Assembly: GCA_017744715.1 (NCBI GenBank)
Contig: JAGIAT010000001.1
Coordinates: 186,001-250,000 of the forward strand
DNA length: 64,000 bases
Direction of reading: 5' to 3'
Source: Niabella sp.
GTDB lineage: Bacteria; Bacteroidota; Bacteroidia; Chitinophagales; Chitinophagaceae
A program made the position numbers and the translations under genes. Numbering within the stretch: the stretch's first letter is position 1; every line of letters begins with the position of its first letter. The notes beneath the pieces are model-generated. The model worked only from the letters and a program-made list of their open reading frames with translations, searched no databases and was not told where the DNA came from. Positions 7,983 to 16,108 of this stretch are shown one piece after another.

Positions 7983-9233
7983 ATGCAGAAAATATACCGG
8001 TACTTTTTTTTGATACTGATGTTGTTGGGTTCGTTTGTGGCCAGTTATGCGCAGCGCATAAAACCCGGCATCTGGCAGGGCGTATTGCAGCGGCCTGACG
8101 GGCAAAAGATCATTTTTAATTTTGAATCGGCTGTGCTCAAGGGCAAGCCGGTGCTTTATGTGATCAACGCCGGGGAGCGGTTGCTGGTAGACGATGTAAG
8201 GCAAAAAGGCGACTCACTCTGGATCCGGATGCCGTTTTTTGCTTCAGGTTTTTCATTGCAGGTAGAAAAGAACGGAAACCTGAAGGGTTTGTATATAAAA
8301 AACTATGGCGCACGTAAGGAGGAGATCCCCTTCTACGCGTTGCATGGTGTAGCTGAACGGTACCCGTTAGGGAAGCCCGCGGCCACAGATATCAGCGGGC
8401 GTTGGGCCGTGAGCTTTAACACCGGTAACGGAAAGGTACAGCAGGCGATTGGCGAGTTTGCGCAGGAGGCTGGCGGCCGGATCACCGGAACCTTTCTCAC
8501 TCCGTCGGGTGATTACCGCTACCTGGAAGGATCCGTAAGCGGCGATTCCCTGCACCTTTCGGGTTTTGATGGCGGACATGCCTTTGTTTTTACAGCATTG
8601 CTGAATGATAAAGACAGCATCGGCAATGCTGCGGTGTACTCAGGGTTAAAAGCCACGCAAAGCTGGACGGCCCGACGGAACGATACCGTGCAGCTACCGG
8701 ATGAAAATACCTATACCAAATTAAGGGAAGGCGAAAGCCGGCTGAACTTCCGGTTTCGCGCTACCTCCGGTGAATGGGTATCCATTAACGATGCCCGGTA
8801 TAAAAATAAAGTGGTCATTGTGCAGATCCTGGGCTCCTGGTGTCCGAATTGTATGGATGAAACGGCCTACCTGAGCGATTATTACAACCGTAACAGGGCC
8901 CGGGGTGTGGAGATCGTTGGACTGGCCTATGAACGTACCGGTGATTTTGAAGCCTCGCGTAAGGCGCTGATCCCTTTTCAAAAACGCTACCAGGTAAAAT
9001 ATCCCTTTCTGGTAACCGGTGTTGCTGTTTCCGATGAACAGCGAACTGAAAAAACACTGCCCCAGCTGGAAAGCATTAAGGCATTTCCTACATCCATTGT
9101 GATTGATAAAAAAGGAAATGTCCGGAAAGTCCATTCCGGGTTTAACGGACCGGGCACCGGGAAACATTACGAGGAATTCAAAAAGGAATTTGAAGCGTTT
9201 ATAGACGAACTGCTGAAGGAACCTGGCCTGTAG
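7983..9233 (+). CDS. Secreted TlpA-like thiol-disulfide oxidoreductase
   Basis: This 416-residue protein has a signal peptide (MQKIYRYFFLILMLLGSFVASYAQ). The ATG at 7983 is chosen because an upstream GTG/ATG frame would bury that signal. Residues about 25-250 form a beta-rich N-terminal region typical of Bacteroidota TlpA fusions. From about residue 265 there is a thioredoxin fold of the AhpC/TSA-TlpA type with the redox motif SWC-P-N-C (Cys287 and Cys290) and the cis-proline segment KAFPTSIVI. It would act in the periplasm as a disulfide reductase. It follows susD on the same strand after 138 bp, which may hold its own promoter. A thiol-disulfide enzyme downstream of a SAM riboswitch fits uptake or reduction of disulfide sulfur compounds such as cystine (inference). 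Confidence 0.87.
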   Translation: MQKIYRYFFLILMLLGSFVASYAQRIKPGIWQGVLQRPDGQKIIFNFESAVLKGKPVLYVINAGERLLVDDVRQKGDSLWIRMPFFASGFSLQVEKNGNLKGLYIKNYGARKEEIPFYALHGVAERYPLGKPAATDISGRWAVSFNTGNGKVQQAIGEFAQEAGGRITGTFLTPSGDYRYLEGSVSGDSLHLSGFDGGHAFVFTALLNDKDSIGNAAVYSGLKATQSWTARRNDTVQLPDENTYTKLREGESRLNFRFRATSGEWVSINDARYKNKVVIVQILGSWCPNCMDETAYLSDYYNRNRARGVEIVGLAYERTGDFEASRKALIPFQKRYQVKYPFLVTGVAVSDEQRTEKTLPQLESIKAFPTSIVIDKKGNVRKVHSGFNGPGTGKHYEEFKKEFEAFIDELLKEPGL

Positions 9234-9267
9234 AAGCACTAAAACGTCCTCATAAAGACCTGTAGTA

Positions 9268-9332
9268 ACCATTAAGGAATGAAGGTGCATTAAGGCATTG
9301 GACCACTTAATGGTTCTTAATGCCTTAATGGT
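9268..9332. terminator. Nested inverted repeats between convergent genes
   Basis: CATTAAGGCATT (9288-9299) pairs perfectly with AATGCCTTAATG (9319-9330). ACCATTAAG (9268-9276) can pair with CTTAATGGT at 9306-9314 or at 9324-9332. The block sits exactly between the convergent TlpA and alcohol dehydrogenase genes, so a bidirectional transcription stop is the simplest reading. There is no strong T-tract. Confidence 0.55.
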
Positions 9333-9350
9333 ATAAGAAAATCAAGCTTC

Positions 9351-10364
9351 TTAAAAATGTACCATCGCCTTGATCACGCCGGTAGCGGGGTTCAGCCAGC
9401 TTTCAAACTGAGCGGGCACTTCATCAAAAGCCACTGTATGGGTAATATAAGTCTGCGGCCGGATGGCACCCTTCTTCATAGACCGGATGACCTGCTCAAA
9501 ATCTTCCTTTACGGCGTTGCGGCTGCTCATTAAGGTACTCTCCCGTTTGTGAAATTCCGGGTGACTGAAGGAAAAAGCTTCTTTCTGCAAACCGATCAGC
9601 ACATAGCGGCCGCCATGTGCCAGGTATTGGATACCGCTGTTGATGGCCCGCAGGTTGCCGGTAGCATCGATAACAACGGTAGGAAAGTCACCATTGGTGA
9701 TCGCTTTTACCTGTTCAATGGCATCGTTGTCGGTGCCGTTTACCGCAGCGTGAACGCCCAGATGCTCCTGACAGAAGCGCAGGCGGTCCGCATTAATATC
9801 CAGGGCAATTACCCGGGCACCTGCAATGCGGGCCAGTTCCATGGTACCCAGCCCGATGGGCCCGGCGCCGATCACCAGCACAAATTCACCGGCTTGTACA
9901 TTGGCCCTGCGCACGCCGTGGGCGCCGATGGCAAGGGGTTCTACCAGGGCCAGTTCATCTGCATTCAGTCCCTGGCCGTGCAGCAGACTGTTGGCGGGCA
10001 CCACAATCTCTTCCCGCATGCCCCCGTCAATATGCACGCCAAATACGTTTATGTTCACACAACAATTCGGTTTGCCGGTACGGCAGGCAATACAGTTACC
10101 GCAGCTGAAATAGGGAATAATGGTCACCAGCTCGCCCGGTTCAAAACCATCGGCTCCGCCGGCGTCGATGAGCTCCCCGGAAAGTTCATGCCCCAGGATA
10201 CGGGGATAGCTAAAGAAGGGCTGGGTACCTTCAAAAGCATGGAGGTCCGTGCCGCAGATGCCAACGCGCTTCAGTCGGATACGGGCCATACCGGCACCCG
10301 CTTCCGGAAGCGCATCTTCACGGAATGTAAAATGACCGGGGGCTGTGCAAACAAGCATTTTCAT
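9351..10364 (-). CDS. Zinc-dependent medium-chain alcohol dehydrogenase
   Basis: This 337-residue MDR-family enzyme has a GroES-like N-terminal domain with catalytic zinc ligands Cys37 (ICGTDLHAFEG) and His59-Glu60 (GHELSGE). The structural zinc lobe is Cys88, Cys91, Cys94 and Cys102 (CGNCIACRTGKPNCC). A Rossmann domain follows with VIGAGPIGLG and an acidic residue (ALDIN) that favours NAD(+). It resembles polyol or sugar-acid dehydrogenases of the RspB/L-galactonate dehydrogenase type. The aldo/keto reductase on the same strand upstream suggests a shared sugar oxidation route, but about 420 bp of repeat-like DNA lies between them, so co-transcription is uncertain. The substrate is not determinable from sequence. 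Confidence 0.9.
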   Translation of the reverse strand: MKMLVCTAPGHFTFREDALPEAGAGMARIRLKRVGICGTDLHAFEGTQPFFSYPRILGHELSGELIDAGGADGFEPGELVTIIPYFSCGNCIACRTGKPNCCVNINVFGVHIDGGMREEIVVPANSLLHGQGLNADELALVEPLAIGAHGVRRANVQAGEFVLVIGAGPIGLGTMELARIAGARVIALDINADRLRFCQEHLGVHAAVNGTDNDAIEQVKAITNGDFPTVVIDATGNLRAINSGIQYLAHGGRYVLIGLQKEAFSFSHPEFHKRESTLMSSRNAVKEDFEQVIRSMKKGAIRPQTYITHTVAFDEVPAQFESWLNPATGVIKAMVHF

Positions 10365-10782
10365 GTCGCAAAATTAATTGTTATTTTGACAATTGATAAC
10401 ATTGTATTGAACTTGTTTCAACTTTTTGTAACAGCGCATATATGTCGCTCCTATGGAGCTCAATGCCACATTTGCTTATAACTACCTATATCAGGCCCCT
10501 ACGGGGCGATATATCGGAGGGTAGGTCGCGTGAGGGATTAGCTCGTTTCTTTTTATGTTTTTAATGGTCTCGCTGAGGGCTTCGCCGTTGCAGCGGCATC
10601 CTTTTGTGGAACCCTTCGGCAGGGCTCTGGGCAGGTTGGGCGGAACAAAAGATATAGCGGATAGCCCGGCGCCCGGCCGTGTATGCGCCATGCAGCGCTG
10701 GTCCCGATAGCTATCGGGAGGGGCACGCCCTAAAAATCATTTCTTTTCAATCAGCTGTTCTAAGCGCACCATCATTTCATCC
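10365..10782. repeat. Non-coding, interspersed-repeat-like element
   Basis: No credible gene is present. The stretch contains short inverted blocks (TCGCTCC-TATGGAGC near 10444-10460, CCCCTACGGGG near 10496-10507) and a perfect 16-bp palindrome CCCGATAGCTATCGGG at 10703-10718. The motif GATATAGCGGATAGCCCGG near 10650 resembles sequences often found between genes in this phylum. The one open frame here (reverse strand, 10491-10691) is low-complexity and unlike a protein. I regard the region as an interspersed repeat, but its repetition cannot be shown within this window. Confidence 0.5.
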
Positions 10783-11802
10783 TTACAGATACGGGTAATC
10801 TTCTGCGATCAAGCCATCTTCCTTCAGCCGGTTCCAGAAATCAACCGGGATCTCTATATGGCCCATTTCCACATTCTTACGTACACGGGTGGGGTTGCTG
10901 CTGTTTAAGGCAATGCTTTTTACCCCGGGTACATGCAGTCCAAAATAAATGGCAGCGGCGGCGGGGTCGATCTCAAACTCCTTGCAAATTTCGTAATACC
11001 GGTCGCGCCACTGGTAATAGTGCGCATGCTCGGGATTATTGCGGTCGAGCAGGATATAATTAAAATAATCGCTGCCCATCAGGAAACCACCATGGAACAC
11101 CGCAGAATTGATGATCGAAATGCCTTGCTGGTACAGACTGTCCATAAAGGCGATCAGGTCTTTGGGATGATGGTAGATGGTAAAGCTGTTGGCAATCATC
11201 ACCCAGTCGAGCTTTACATCGGCTGCAATTTTTTCAATGGCCTTCCAGTCTTTGGCCCCGATGCCGATGCCGGCTACTTCGCCCTTTTCTTTTAATTCTG
11301 TAAGCGCCCGGTAGGCCCCCAGGATATCATCGTATCGCTTTTGATAATCGGCTTCACCCATGGCAGCAGCCAGGTATTCATCGGGATCATGTACAGATAC
11401 CAATTGTGGAATATAACCGCCCAATAATTCATTTCCCTGCCGGAAACACTCTAAAATTCCTTCGTAGCTGATCTTTTGCTCGGCATCGTTCTTCAGCGCA
11501 TGCCAGATGCCTTTTTCAAAAGTGGGTTCAGGTGTGGTAAGGGGTTTTTGTACCCAGGCCAGTTTATTACTGATCAGCACTTCGCTTTTTGCAATGCCAA
11601 GATCGTTAAGACATTTGCCCAGTTCTTCCAGGGCCAGTCCCGCGCCATATTTTCCCGCAGAGTCAAACAATGGAGTATCACCTGCCGGTGTGGCGGCTAT
11701 ATACTCTTTCACAATGGCCAACTTCTCATGATAAGGTAATGCCCGGTACAGGTTGCCCAGCAGGCTGGTACCGGAACACACCACAGGTAACTTTATTTGC
11801 AT
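10783..11802 (-). CDS. Aldo/keto reductase
   Basis: This 339-residue NADP(H)-dependent oxidoreductase has a TIM-barrel fold. The catalytic tetrad is recognisable as Asp and Tyr in LFDSAGKYGAG, Lys in VLISNKLAW and His in LVSVHDPDEY. The family branch resembles D-threo-aldose/L-fucose dehydrogenases and pyridoxal dehydrogenase. With the neighbouring zinc dehydrogenase it may act in oxidation of a free sugar (inference). Its first 42 coding bases lie inside an exact 167-bp tandem duplication (11761-12094), so a second, truncated copy of its start lies just upstream; the functional start is the ATG at 11802. Confidence 0.9.
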   Translation of the reverse strand: MQIKLPVVCSGTSLLGNLYRALPYHEKLAIVKEYIAATPAGDTPLFDSAGKYGAGLALEELGKCLNDLGIAKSEVLISNKLAWVQKPLTTPEPTFEKGIWHALKNDAEQKISYEGILECFRQGNELLGGYIPQLVSVHDPDEYLAAAMGEADYQKRYDDILGAYRALTELKEKGEVAGIGIGAKDWKAIEKIAADVKLDWVMIANSFTIYHHPKDLIAFMDSLYQQGISIINSAVFHGGFLMGSDYFNYILLDRNNPEHAHYYQWRDRYYEICKEFEIDPAAAAIYFGLHVPGVKSIALNSSNPTRVRKNVEMGHIEIPVDFWNRLKEDGLIAEDYPYL

Positions 11803-12094
11803 CTGCCAAAATTATCTGAAATGGAGAATAATCAACATTCAATATTTGCAGATTCCTATATTTTATTAACCGGTTTTAACAGTTTGGAAGGAGATGTGCC
11901 TGCTCATTTATTCTTCATTGTGGAAATCAGGCTGGTACCGGAACACACCACAGGTAACTTTATTTGCATCTGCCAAAATTATCTGAAATGGAGAATAATC
12001 AACATTCAATATTTGCAGATTCCTATATTTTATTAACCGGTTTTAACAGTTTGGAAGGAGATGTGCCTGCTCATTTATTCTTCATTGTGGAAAT
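11761..12094. repeat. Exact 167-bp tandem duplication
   Basis: Bases 11761-11927 are repeated without a difference at 11928-12094. The unit spans the first 42 bases of the aldo/keto reductase gene, the intergenic region, and the last 20 bases of the nucleoid-associated protein gene. Both flanking genes remain intact. The second copy leaves a 14-codon orphan start of the reductase and duplicates whatever promoter lies between. Perfect identity implies a recent event. Confidence 0.97.
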
Positions 12095-13112
12095 ACAACT
12101 TATAAAATCGTCCTTTATCGTCCTCCCCGTGCTCGATCATATTCCGGTCGCCGTGTATATAAATGTGAAAATTCTTATCCAGTTTGATCACGCTTTTATA
12201 CGCCCGGTTCTGCCGCTTTACGGCTGCGGGGGAGATGGAGAAATTATCGGCTATTTCAATATCCCGTTCGGCGGAATAGTGCTGCTTGTAACGGTCAAAA
12301 CTTTCTACATATTCTTTGTGGTGCAACACTTCGTTGTTAAACGTTTCCTGGTCAAAATGCTGCTTCTCCTTAAAAAAGTTAAGGCTCCGGTTCAGCAGGT
12401 CTGCCTGATCGGCCTTGGTTACGTTGTATTGTTCCGGCAAATGGTCTACTACATATGATTTGTACAAAGCCATCGTGCTTTCTGTGTTGAAATACTGATC
12501 CTGGCGTTGCTGGATCCGCAGAAAACTATCCGTCCAGTAACGGGCCTCCGGCGATTTATTCTTCGTATCTACAATGGAAATAATATAACCGTTTTCCTTA
12601 TCGGTATTAAAGATCATGCAGCCTTTATCCAGTTTATTGATGTTGATGCCCTCTTCACTTTCCACTTCGAAGGCGTCTTCTACCGGGAACACTTTTAAAA
12701 AGGGCTCCTTATTTTCCGATTTGAACAGCCCGATGGCATCCACCGTTTCGCCGTTCAGCAGTCCCTCCTTAAAATACACTACATAAAATTCACCCCCTTT
12801 AATGCTGGGATGGGTGCCCTGGTTGTACAGGTGCTGGGCCAGGTTTTTGGATTGGGCCAGGGTCTGCTCCGGCTTTTCAAAAATGGCGGAAACATAGTTC
12901 CAGGCCTCGTTGGTGCTGATATGCCCCTCGGCGTAAAACTGGAAATATTCTTCCGATTTAAAGGGATTCAGAAAATAGCGGGTCATCAGATCCTTAACCT
13001 CCGGATCTACCGCCAATTCCTTTTTGGAAAGCGTCAGGTATTCCTCCTCCAACTGGTTGCCCACTTTATGCACGGCGATATGGGTAATAGCCGATCCTTC
13101 AAAATACTGCAT
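12075..13112 (-). CDS. Nucleoid-associated protein, NdpA/YejK family
   Basis: This 345-residue protein opens with MQYFEGSAITHIAVHKVGNQ and contains the family segments YFKEGLLNGETVDAIGLFKSENK and INKLDKGCMIF, and a basic C-terminal part (VKRQNRAYKSVIKLDKNFHIYIHG). This is typical of the 37-kDa nucleoid-associated proteins (Pfam NA37). These bind DNA in the cytoplasm; in Bacteroidota they are also found in accessory regions near defence genes. Its last 20 bases lie within the duplicated 167-bp unit. No partner gene is evident; upstream lies 326 bp of non-coding DNA. Confidence 0.85.
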   Translation of the reverse strand: MQYFEGSAITHIAVHKVGNQLEEEYLTLSKKELAVDPEVKDLMTRYFLNPFKSEEYFQFYAEGHISTNEAWNYVSAIFEKPEQTLAQSKNLAQHLYNQGTHPSIKGGEFYVVYFKEGLLNGETVDAIGLFKSENKEPFLKVFPVEDAFEVESEEGININKLDKGCMIFNTDKENGYIISIVDTKNKSPEARYWTDSFLRIQQRQDQYFNTESTMALYKSYVVDHLPEQYNVTKADQADLLNRSLNFFKEKQHFDQETFNNEVLHHKEYVESFDRYKQHYSAERDIEIADNFSISPAAVKRQNRAYKSVIKLDKNFHIYIHGDRNMIEHGEDDKGRFYKLYFHNEE

Positions 13113-13438
13113 GCTGCTGTTTTAAACGGGCCGTAAAGTAATGCAAAAAGCGGGAAATCGGATATTTGCTTCAGGTCGTACGGAAAACGATCTGCGAATA
13201 ACATAGGTAGCCACCGGTACGCAGATAAATGTCGCATATGGAAATCAGGGAATTATTTTAATCATCAAAGGTCAAAACGAATCTGCGCATCAGCGGCCGT
13301 ATGATTTAAAAGTTCCATCGCTTTTAAAAATTGCCGAATTCATTTACCTTCGGTCCGGTCTTAAAATCATTTATCTGCCGGCTTATGAAGTTAAAAAGAA
13401 AAATGTGTAAATTCACATTATCCAAAATCTGATCTCAG
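13113..13438. other. Non-coding gap with one CGCAGAT-family repeat
   Basis: This 326-bp divergent intergenic region holds the dispersed repeat AATCTGCGCATCAGCGGC at 13280-13297, identical to 1209-1226. A weak -7-like TACCTTCG lies at about 13345. I see no gene. Confidence 0.5.
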
Positions 13439-13888
13439 ATGGAAAGTCATGCTTCGCCAAAACAATCTGGTAAACTCATCTTTTTGGGGTTACTGTTGTT
13501 TTTATTAGGGCTCATTATTGGGTTGTTTGTGCATAATATGGCCAACCCGCGTATGGCGCTTTCTGCCCATCTGGAAGGGGTGATGAACGGGATTTTTTTA
13601 ATGGTTCTGGGATTGATCTGGAAACGGATCCTGCTTTCAAAAAGAGCCCTTGCTATAACATTCTGGCTAGCAGTGTATGGAACCTTTGCCAATCTCGTGG
13701 CGGTGATCATTGCCGCTATTACCGGGTCTGGCAAAATGATGCCCCTGGCGGGCGGGAAGGAGGGACCGGCATTTTTAGATGGGGTCATTTCGTTTTTGCT
13801 GGTTTCCCTTTCGCTGTGTATGGTGGCGGTTTGCATCCTTTCGTTAACCGGTATTTACAAGCATATAAAGGAGGCAGATATAGTGTAA
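13439..13888 (+). CDS. Four-helix membrane protein, hydroxylaminobenzene mutase-like
   Basis: This 149-residue integral membrane protein has four predicted transmembrane segments, at about residues 10-30, 42-62, 70-95 and 115-140. The segment LSAHLEGVMNGIFLMVLGL, with a histidine and glutamate in a helix, resembles the HabA/HabB hydroxylaminobenzene mutase and related isomerase family, whose members are also annotated loosely as hydrogenase. Enzymatic function is an inference from this motif. It lies 44 bp upstream of the RhuM-Fic gene on the same strand, but a functional link is not apparent. Confidence 0.6.
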   Translation: MESHASPKQSGKLIFLGLLLFLLGLIIGLFVHNMANPRMALSAHLEGVMNGIFLMVLGLIWKRILLSKRALAITFWLAVYGTFANLVAVIIAAITGSGKMMPLAGGKEGPAFLDGVISFLLVSLSLCMVAVCILSLTGIYKHIKEADIV

Positions 13889-13932
13889 ATAAAAAAGATA
13901 ATCCGCGCTTTTCTCTTATATAGGCTTAATCT

Positions 13933-14907
13933 ATGCAAACAGGAGAAATCATCATTTACAAGGCCCCGGATGGGCAGACGGCTATTGACGTACGGCTGGA
14001 AAGGGAAACGATCTGGCTTCGCCAGGAGCAAATAGCCCAGTTATTTGACCGCGAACGATCTGTTATTACCAAACACATAAATAATATTTTTAAGGAAAAG
14101 GAGTTGGATCGGGAAAGCAATGTGCAAAATTTGCACATTGCAAATTCAGATAAGCCGGTGGCCTTTTTCAGTTTGGACGTAATCATTTCCGTTGGTTACC
14201 GGGTAAAATCGCCGCAGGGTACCCAGTTCCGCATCTGGGCCAATAAAGTGTTGAAAGATTACCTGGTAAAGGGATATGCTGTGAATGAAAAACGCCTGAA
14301 AGAACAAAGCCAGCAGCTGGATCACCTCAAACAAACAGTAAAATTGCTGGAAAATGTGCTCGAAAGTCAGCCCCTGAATTCAGATGAAGCATCCGGTCTG
14401 CTGAAGGTGATCACCGATTATACCTATGCCCTGGATGTGCTGGACCGGTATGATCACCAGGTGCTGGAAATAAAAGAGACGACTAAAGAAGAACTGTTCC
14501 GGATCAGTTATAAAGAAGCAGTGGCCGCTATTAACGGTTTGCGGGATAAATTTGGAGGCAGCGCTTTGTTTGGTAACGAAAAAGATGAATCCTTGCAGGG
14601 TTCACTGGGTGCCATTTATCAGACCTTTGACAAAAAATACCTTTATCCCAGCGTAGAGGAAAAAGCTGCACATTTGTTATACTTTGTAGTAAAAAATCAC
14701 TCTTTTTCGGATGGGAATAAACGGATCGCCGCTTTCCTGTTTGTATGGTTCCTGGAGAAAAATAAAATTCTTTATAAGGAAGATGGTTCCCGCAAAATTG
14801 CAGATAATGCCCTGGTAGCGCTTACACTAATGATTGCGGAAAGCAAGCCGGAGGAAAAGGAAATGATGGTAAAAGTGGTGGTGAATCTTATCAATCTTAA
14901 AAACTGA
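13933..14907 (+). CDS. RhuM-Fic/DOC fusion protein
   Basis: This 324-residue protein has an N-terminal RhuM-type region (about 1-115) containing IWLRQEQIAQLFDRERSVITKH, a helix-turn-helix-like segment seen in virulence RhuM proteins. A coiled-coil linker at about 115-150 follows, then a C-terminal Fic domain. The Fic core is HSFSDGNKR, with catalytic His256, the acidic residue and the nucleotide-binding GNKR all intact, so AMP or other nucleotidyl transfer to a protein target is expected. No standard inhibitory helix motif was obvious. The 108-residue gene 19 bp downstream is a candidate co-transcribed partner. RhuM-Fic fusions are widespread in Bacteroidota accessory DNA and probably act in defence, toxin-antitoxin or signalling roles. 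Confidence 0.9.
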   Translation: MQTGEIIIYKAPDGQTAIDVRLERETIWLRQEQIAQLFDRERSVITKHINNIFKEKELDRESNVQNLHIANSDKPVAFFSLDVIISVGYRVKSPQGTQFRIWANKVLKDYLVKGYAVNEKRLKEQSQQLDHLKQTVKLLENVLESQPLNSDEASGLLKVITDYTYALDVLDRYDHQVLEIKETTKEELFRISYKEAVAAINGLRDKFGGSALFGNEKDESLQGSLGAIYQTFDKKYLYPSVEEKAAHLLYFVVKNHSFSDGNKRIAAFLFVWFLEKNKILYKEDGSRKIADNALVALTLMIAESKPEEKEMMVKVVVNLINLKN

Positions 14908-14926
14908 CCCCTGAATAAATACACAC

Positions 14927-15253
14927 ATGAAATTAAATGATGAAATATTGAACCAGGCGCTGTTGTTGTCTATGGAATTTGGCGAAAACTGGCTACAGCC
15001 GGTGAACAAGCGACTCTCAAAGATATATCCTGGCTTGTCTGATAACGAACTGGTTGGGTGCAATGACCTGTGCGCGGAAGTAAACAAGGACGCGCATCGG
15101 CTGGTGTATGAAAACCCGGTACCAGGTGGCCCTGAAATCGGCTTTATGGATTTTGAACTATTCAGCACACAATTGCTTAAAAAGTTCGCGTGGATGAGTA
15201 AAGAGAATCTTCAGAGACTTTATAGTCAAAGCTGCTATTATGCCCGGAAATAA
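14927..15253 (+). CDS. Small hypothetical protein downstream of RhuM-Fic
   Basis: This 108-residue, soluble, mainly helical protein (MKLNDEILNQALLLSMEFG...) ends SQSCYYARK. I recognise no domain. It starts 19 bp after the Fic gene, so the two are probably one transcript; an antidote or accessory role is possible but unproven. The composition is coding-like and the start has no competing upstream ATG. Confidence 0.6.
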   Translation: MKLNDEILNQALLLSMEFGENWLQPVNKRLSKIYPGLSDNELVGCNDLCAEVNKDAHRLVYENPVPGGPEIGFMDFELFSTQLLKKFAWMSKENLQRLYSQSCYYARK

Positions 15254-15310
15254 GAAGCGATATAGAGGCGGGTGCATTCCAAATTGTCGCACTCCCATAA
15301 ACGTAATGTC

Positions 15311-15331
15311 ACCCTGAACTTGTTTCAGGGT
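15311..15331. repeat. Interspersed hairpin ACCCTGAA-TTTCAGGGT
   Basis: ACCCTGAAC-TT-GTTTCAGGGT forms a short hairpin in the gap after the small gene. A sibling hairpin, AGATCCTGAA...TTCAGGATCT, lies at 63063-63087. Such CCTGAA/TTCAGG hairpins are frequent between genes in this phylum. Confidence 0.6.
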
Positions 15332-15421
15332 CTATTGAACGATCAAAGACAGATGAATTGCATATATTTATAGAAACCAGTAACGCCGGTAATTGTTCAC
15401 AGACTACACCATAATTTAATA

Positions 15422-15958
15422 ATGGAAACGACAACTATCGAAACAAAATCGAAACCACCTTATTTATTGGGGCTTCTTTGCCTGATCCCTTTAGTGGGAG
15501 CGTTTGTTGGCTTAGGGCTCTTGCTGTATGGACTTTTAAAATATAAAGACAAGTGGCTTTCGTTAATTGGTGCTGCAGGAATTTTGTGGACAATTCTTGT
15601 ATATTCAGCACTATTCTACGCCGGAACGCACGCTTCGGTTTTTAAGAAAGGATTTGAAGACATTTCACAAATGCAATTAAACAGCCTGGTAAAAAATATT
15701 GAGTTCTATAAACTCGCACATGGACAATATCCTGACAGGTTAGAACAACTTCAGGAAGACGATAAATTAGCACCCATTAATGATGCAGCACAGGGGATGA
15801 ATATAAAGGGCATTTCATATTATAACTATGAAAAAATTGGTGAAAAGTATTTGCTTTTCTCGTCAGGACAGGATGGAATACCCCATACAAAAGACGATTT
15901 ATTTCCACAGATAACCATTACAGACAGTAGTAAAATTGGGTTGATAAAGCCCCGCTGA
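15422..15958 (+). CDS. Membrane protein with pseudopilin-like C-terminal domain
   Basis: This 178-residue protein has two transmembrane helices (about 15-40 and 46-66). A soluble C-terminal part (about 80-178) follows, in which KLAHGQYPDRLEQL and SSGQDGIPHTKDDL look like the type II secretion GspG pseudopilin fold with its calcium-loop-like end. It lacks a prepilin cleavage site, so it is not a true pilin. Base composition is more AT-rich than the core genes. Function is unknown; it is probably a standalone membrane-anchored sensor or structural protein. Confidence 0.6.
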   Translation: METTTIETKSKPPYLLGLLCLIPLVGAFVGLGLLLYGLLKYKDKWLSLIGAAGILWTILVYSALFYAGTHASVFKKGFEDISQMQLNSLVKNIEFYKLAHGQYPDRLEQLQEDDKLAPINDAAQGMNIKGISYYNYEKIGEKYLLFSSGQDGIPHTKDDLFPQITITDSSKIGLIKPR

Positions 15959-16108
15959 TAAAATATAACAACAGGTAATGGCGGGGAAATACCTTCATAA
16001 TCCTCCCCCAAAATTGTCGTATTTACACTGCGATAAAACGCGCTTTATGAACGAGCTTCGTATTGTAAAGGATCTCTTTTTAACTCAAAAAAACAGGAGG
16101 ATCGTATT

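Noticed and set aside
9549..10481. 310-residue forward reading frame
   Set aside because: Antisense shadow of the zinc alcohol dehydrogenase, whose metal-binding motifs are intact.
10491..10691. 66-residue reverse-strand reading frame
   Set aside because: Falls in a hairpin-rich repeat-like element; the translation is low-complexity and not protein-like.
11964..12458. 164-residue forward reading frame that shares its N-terminus with 11797-12036
   Set aside because: The similarity is caused by the 167-bp duplication, and the frame runs antisense through the nucleoid-associated protein gene.
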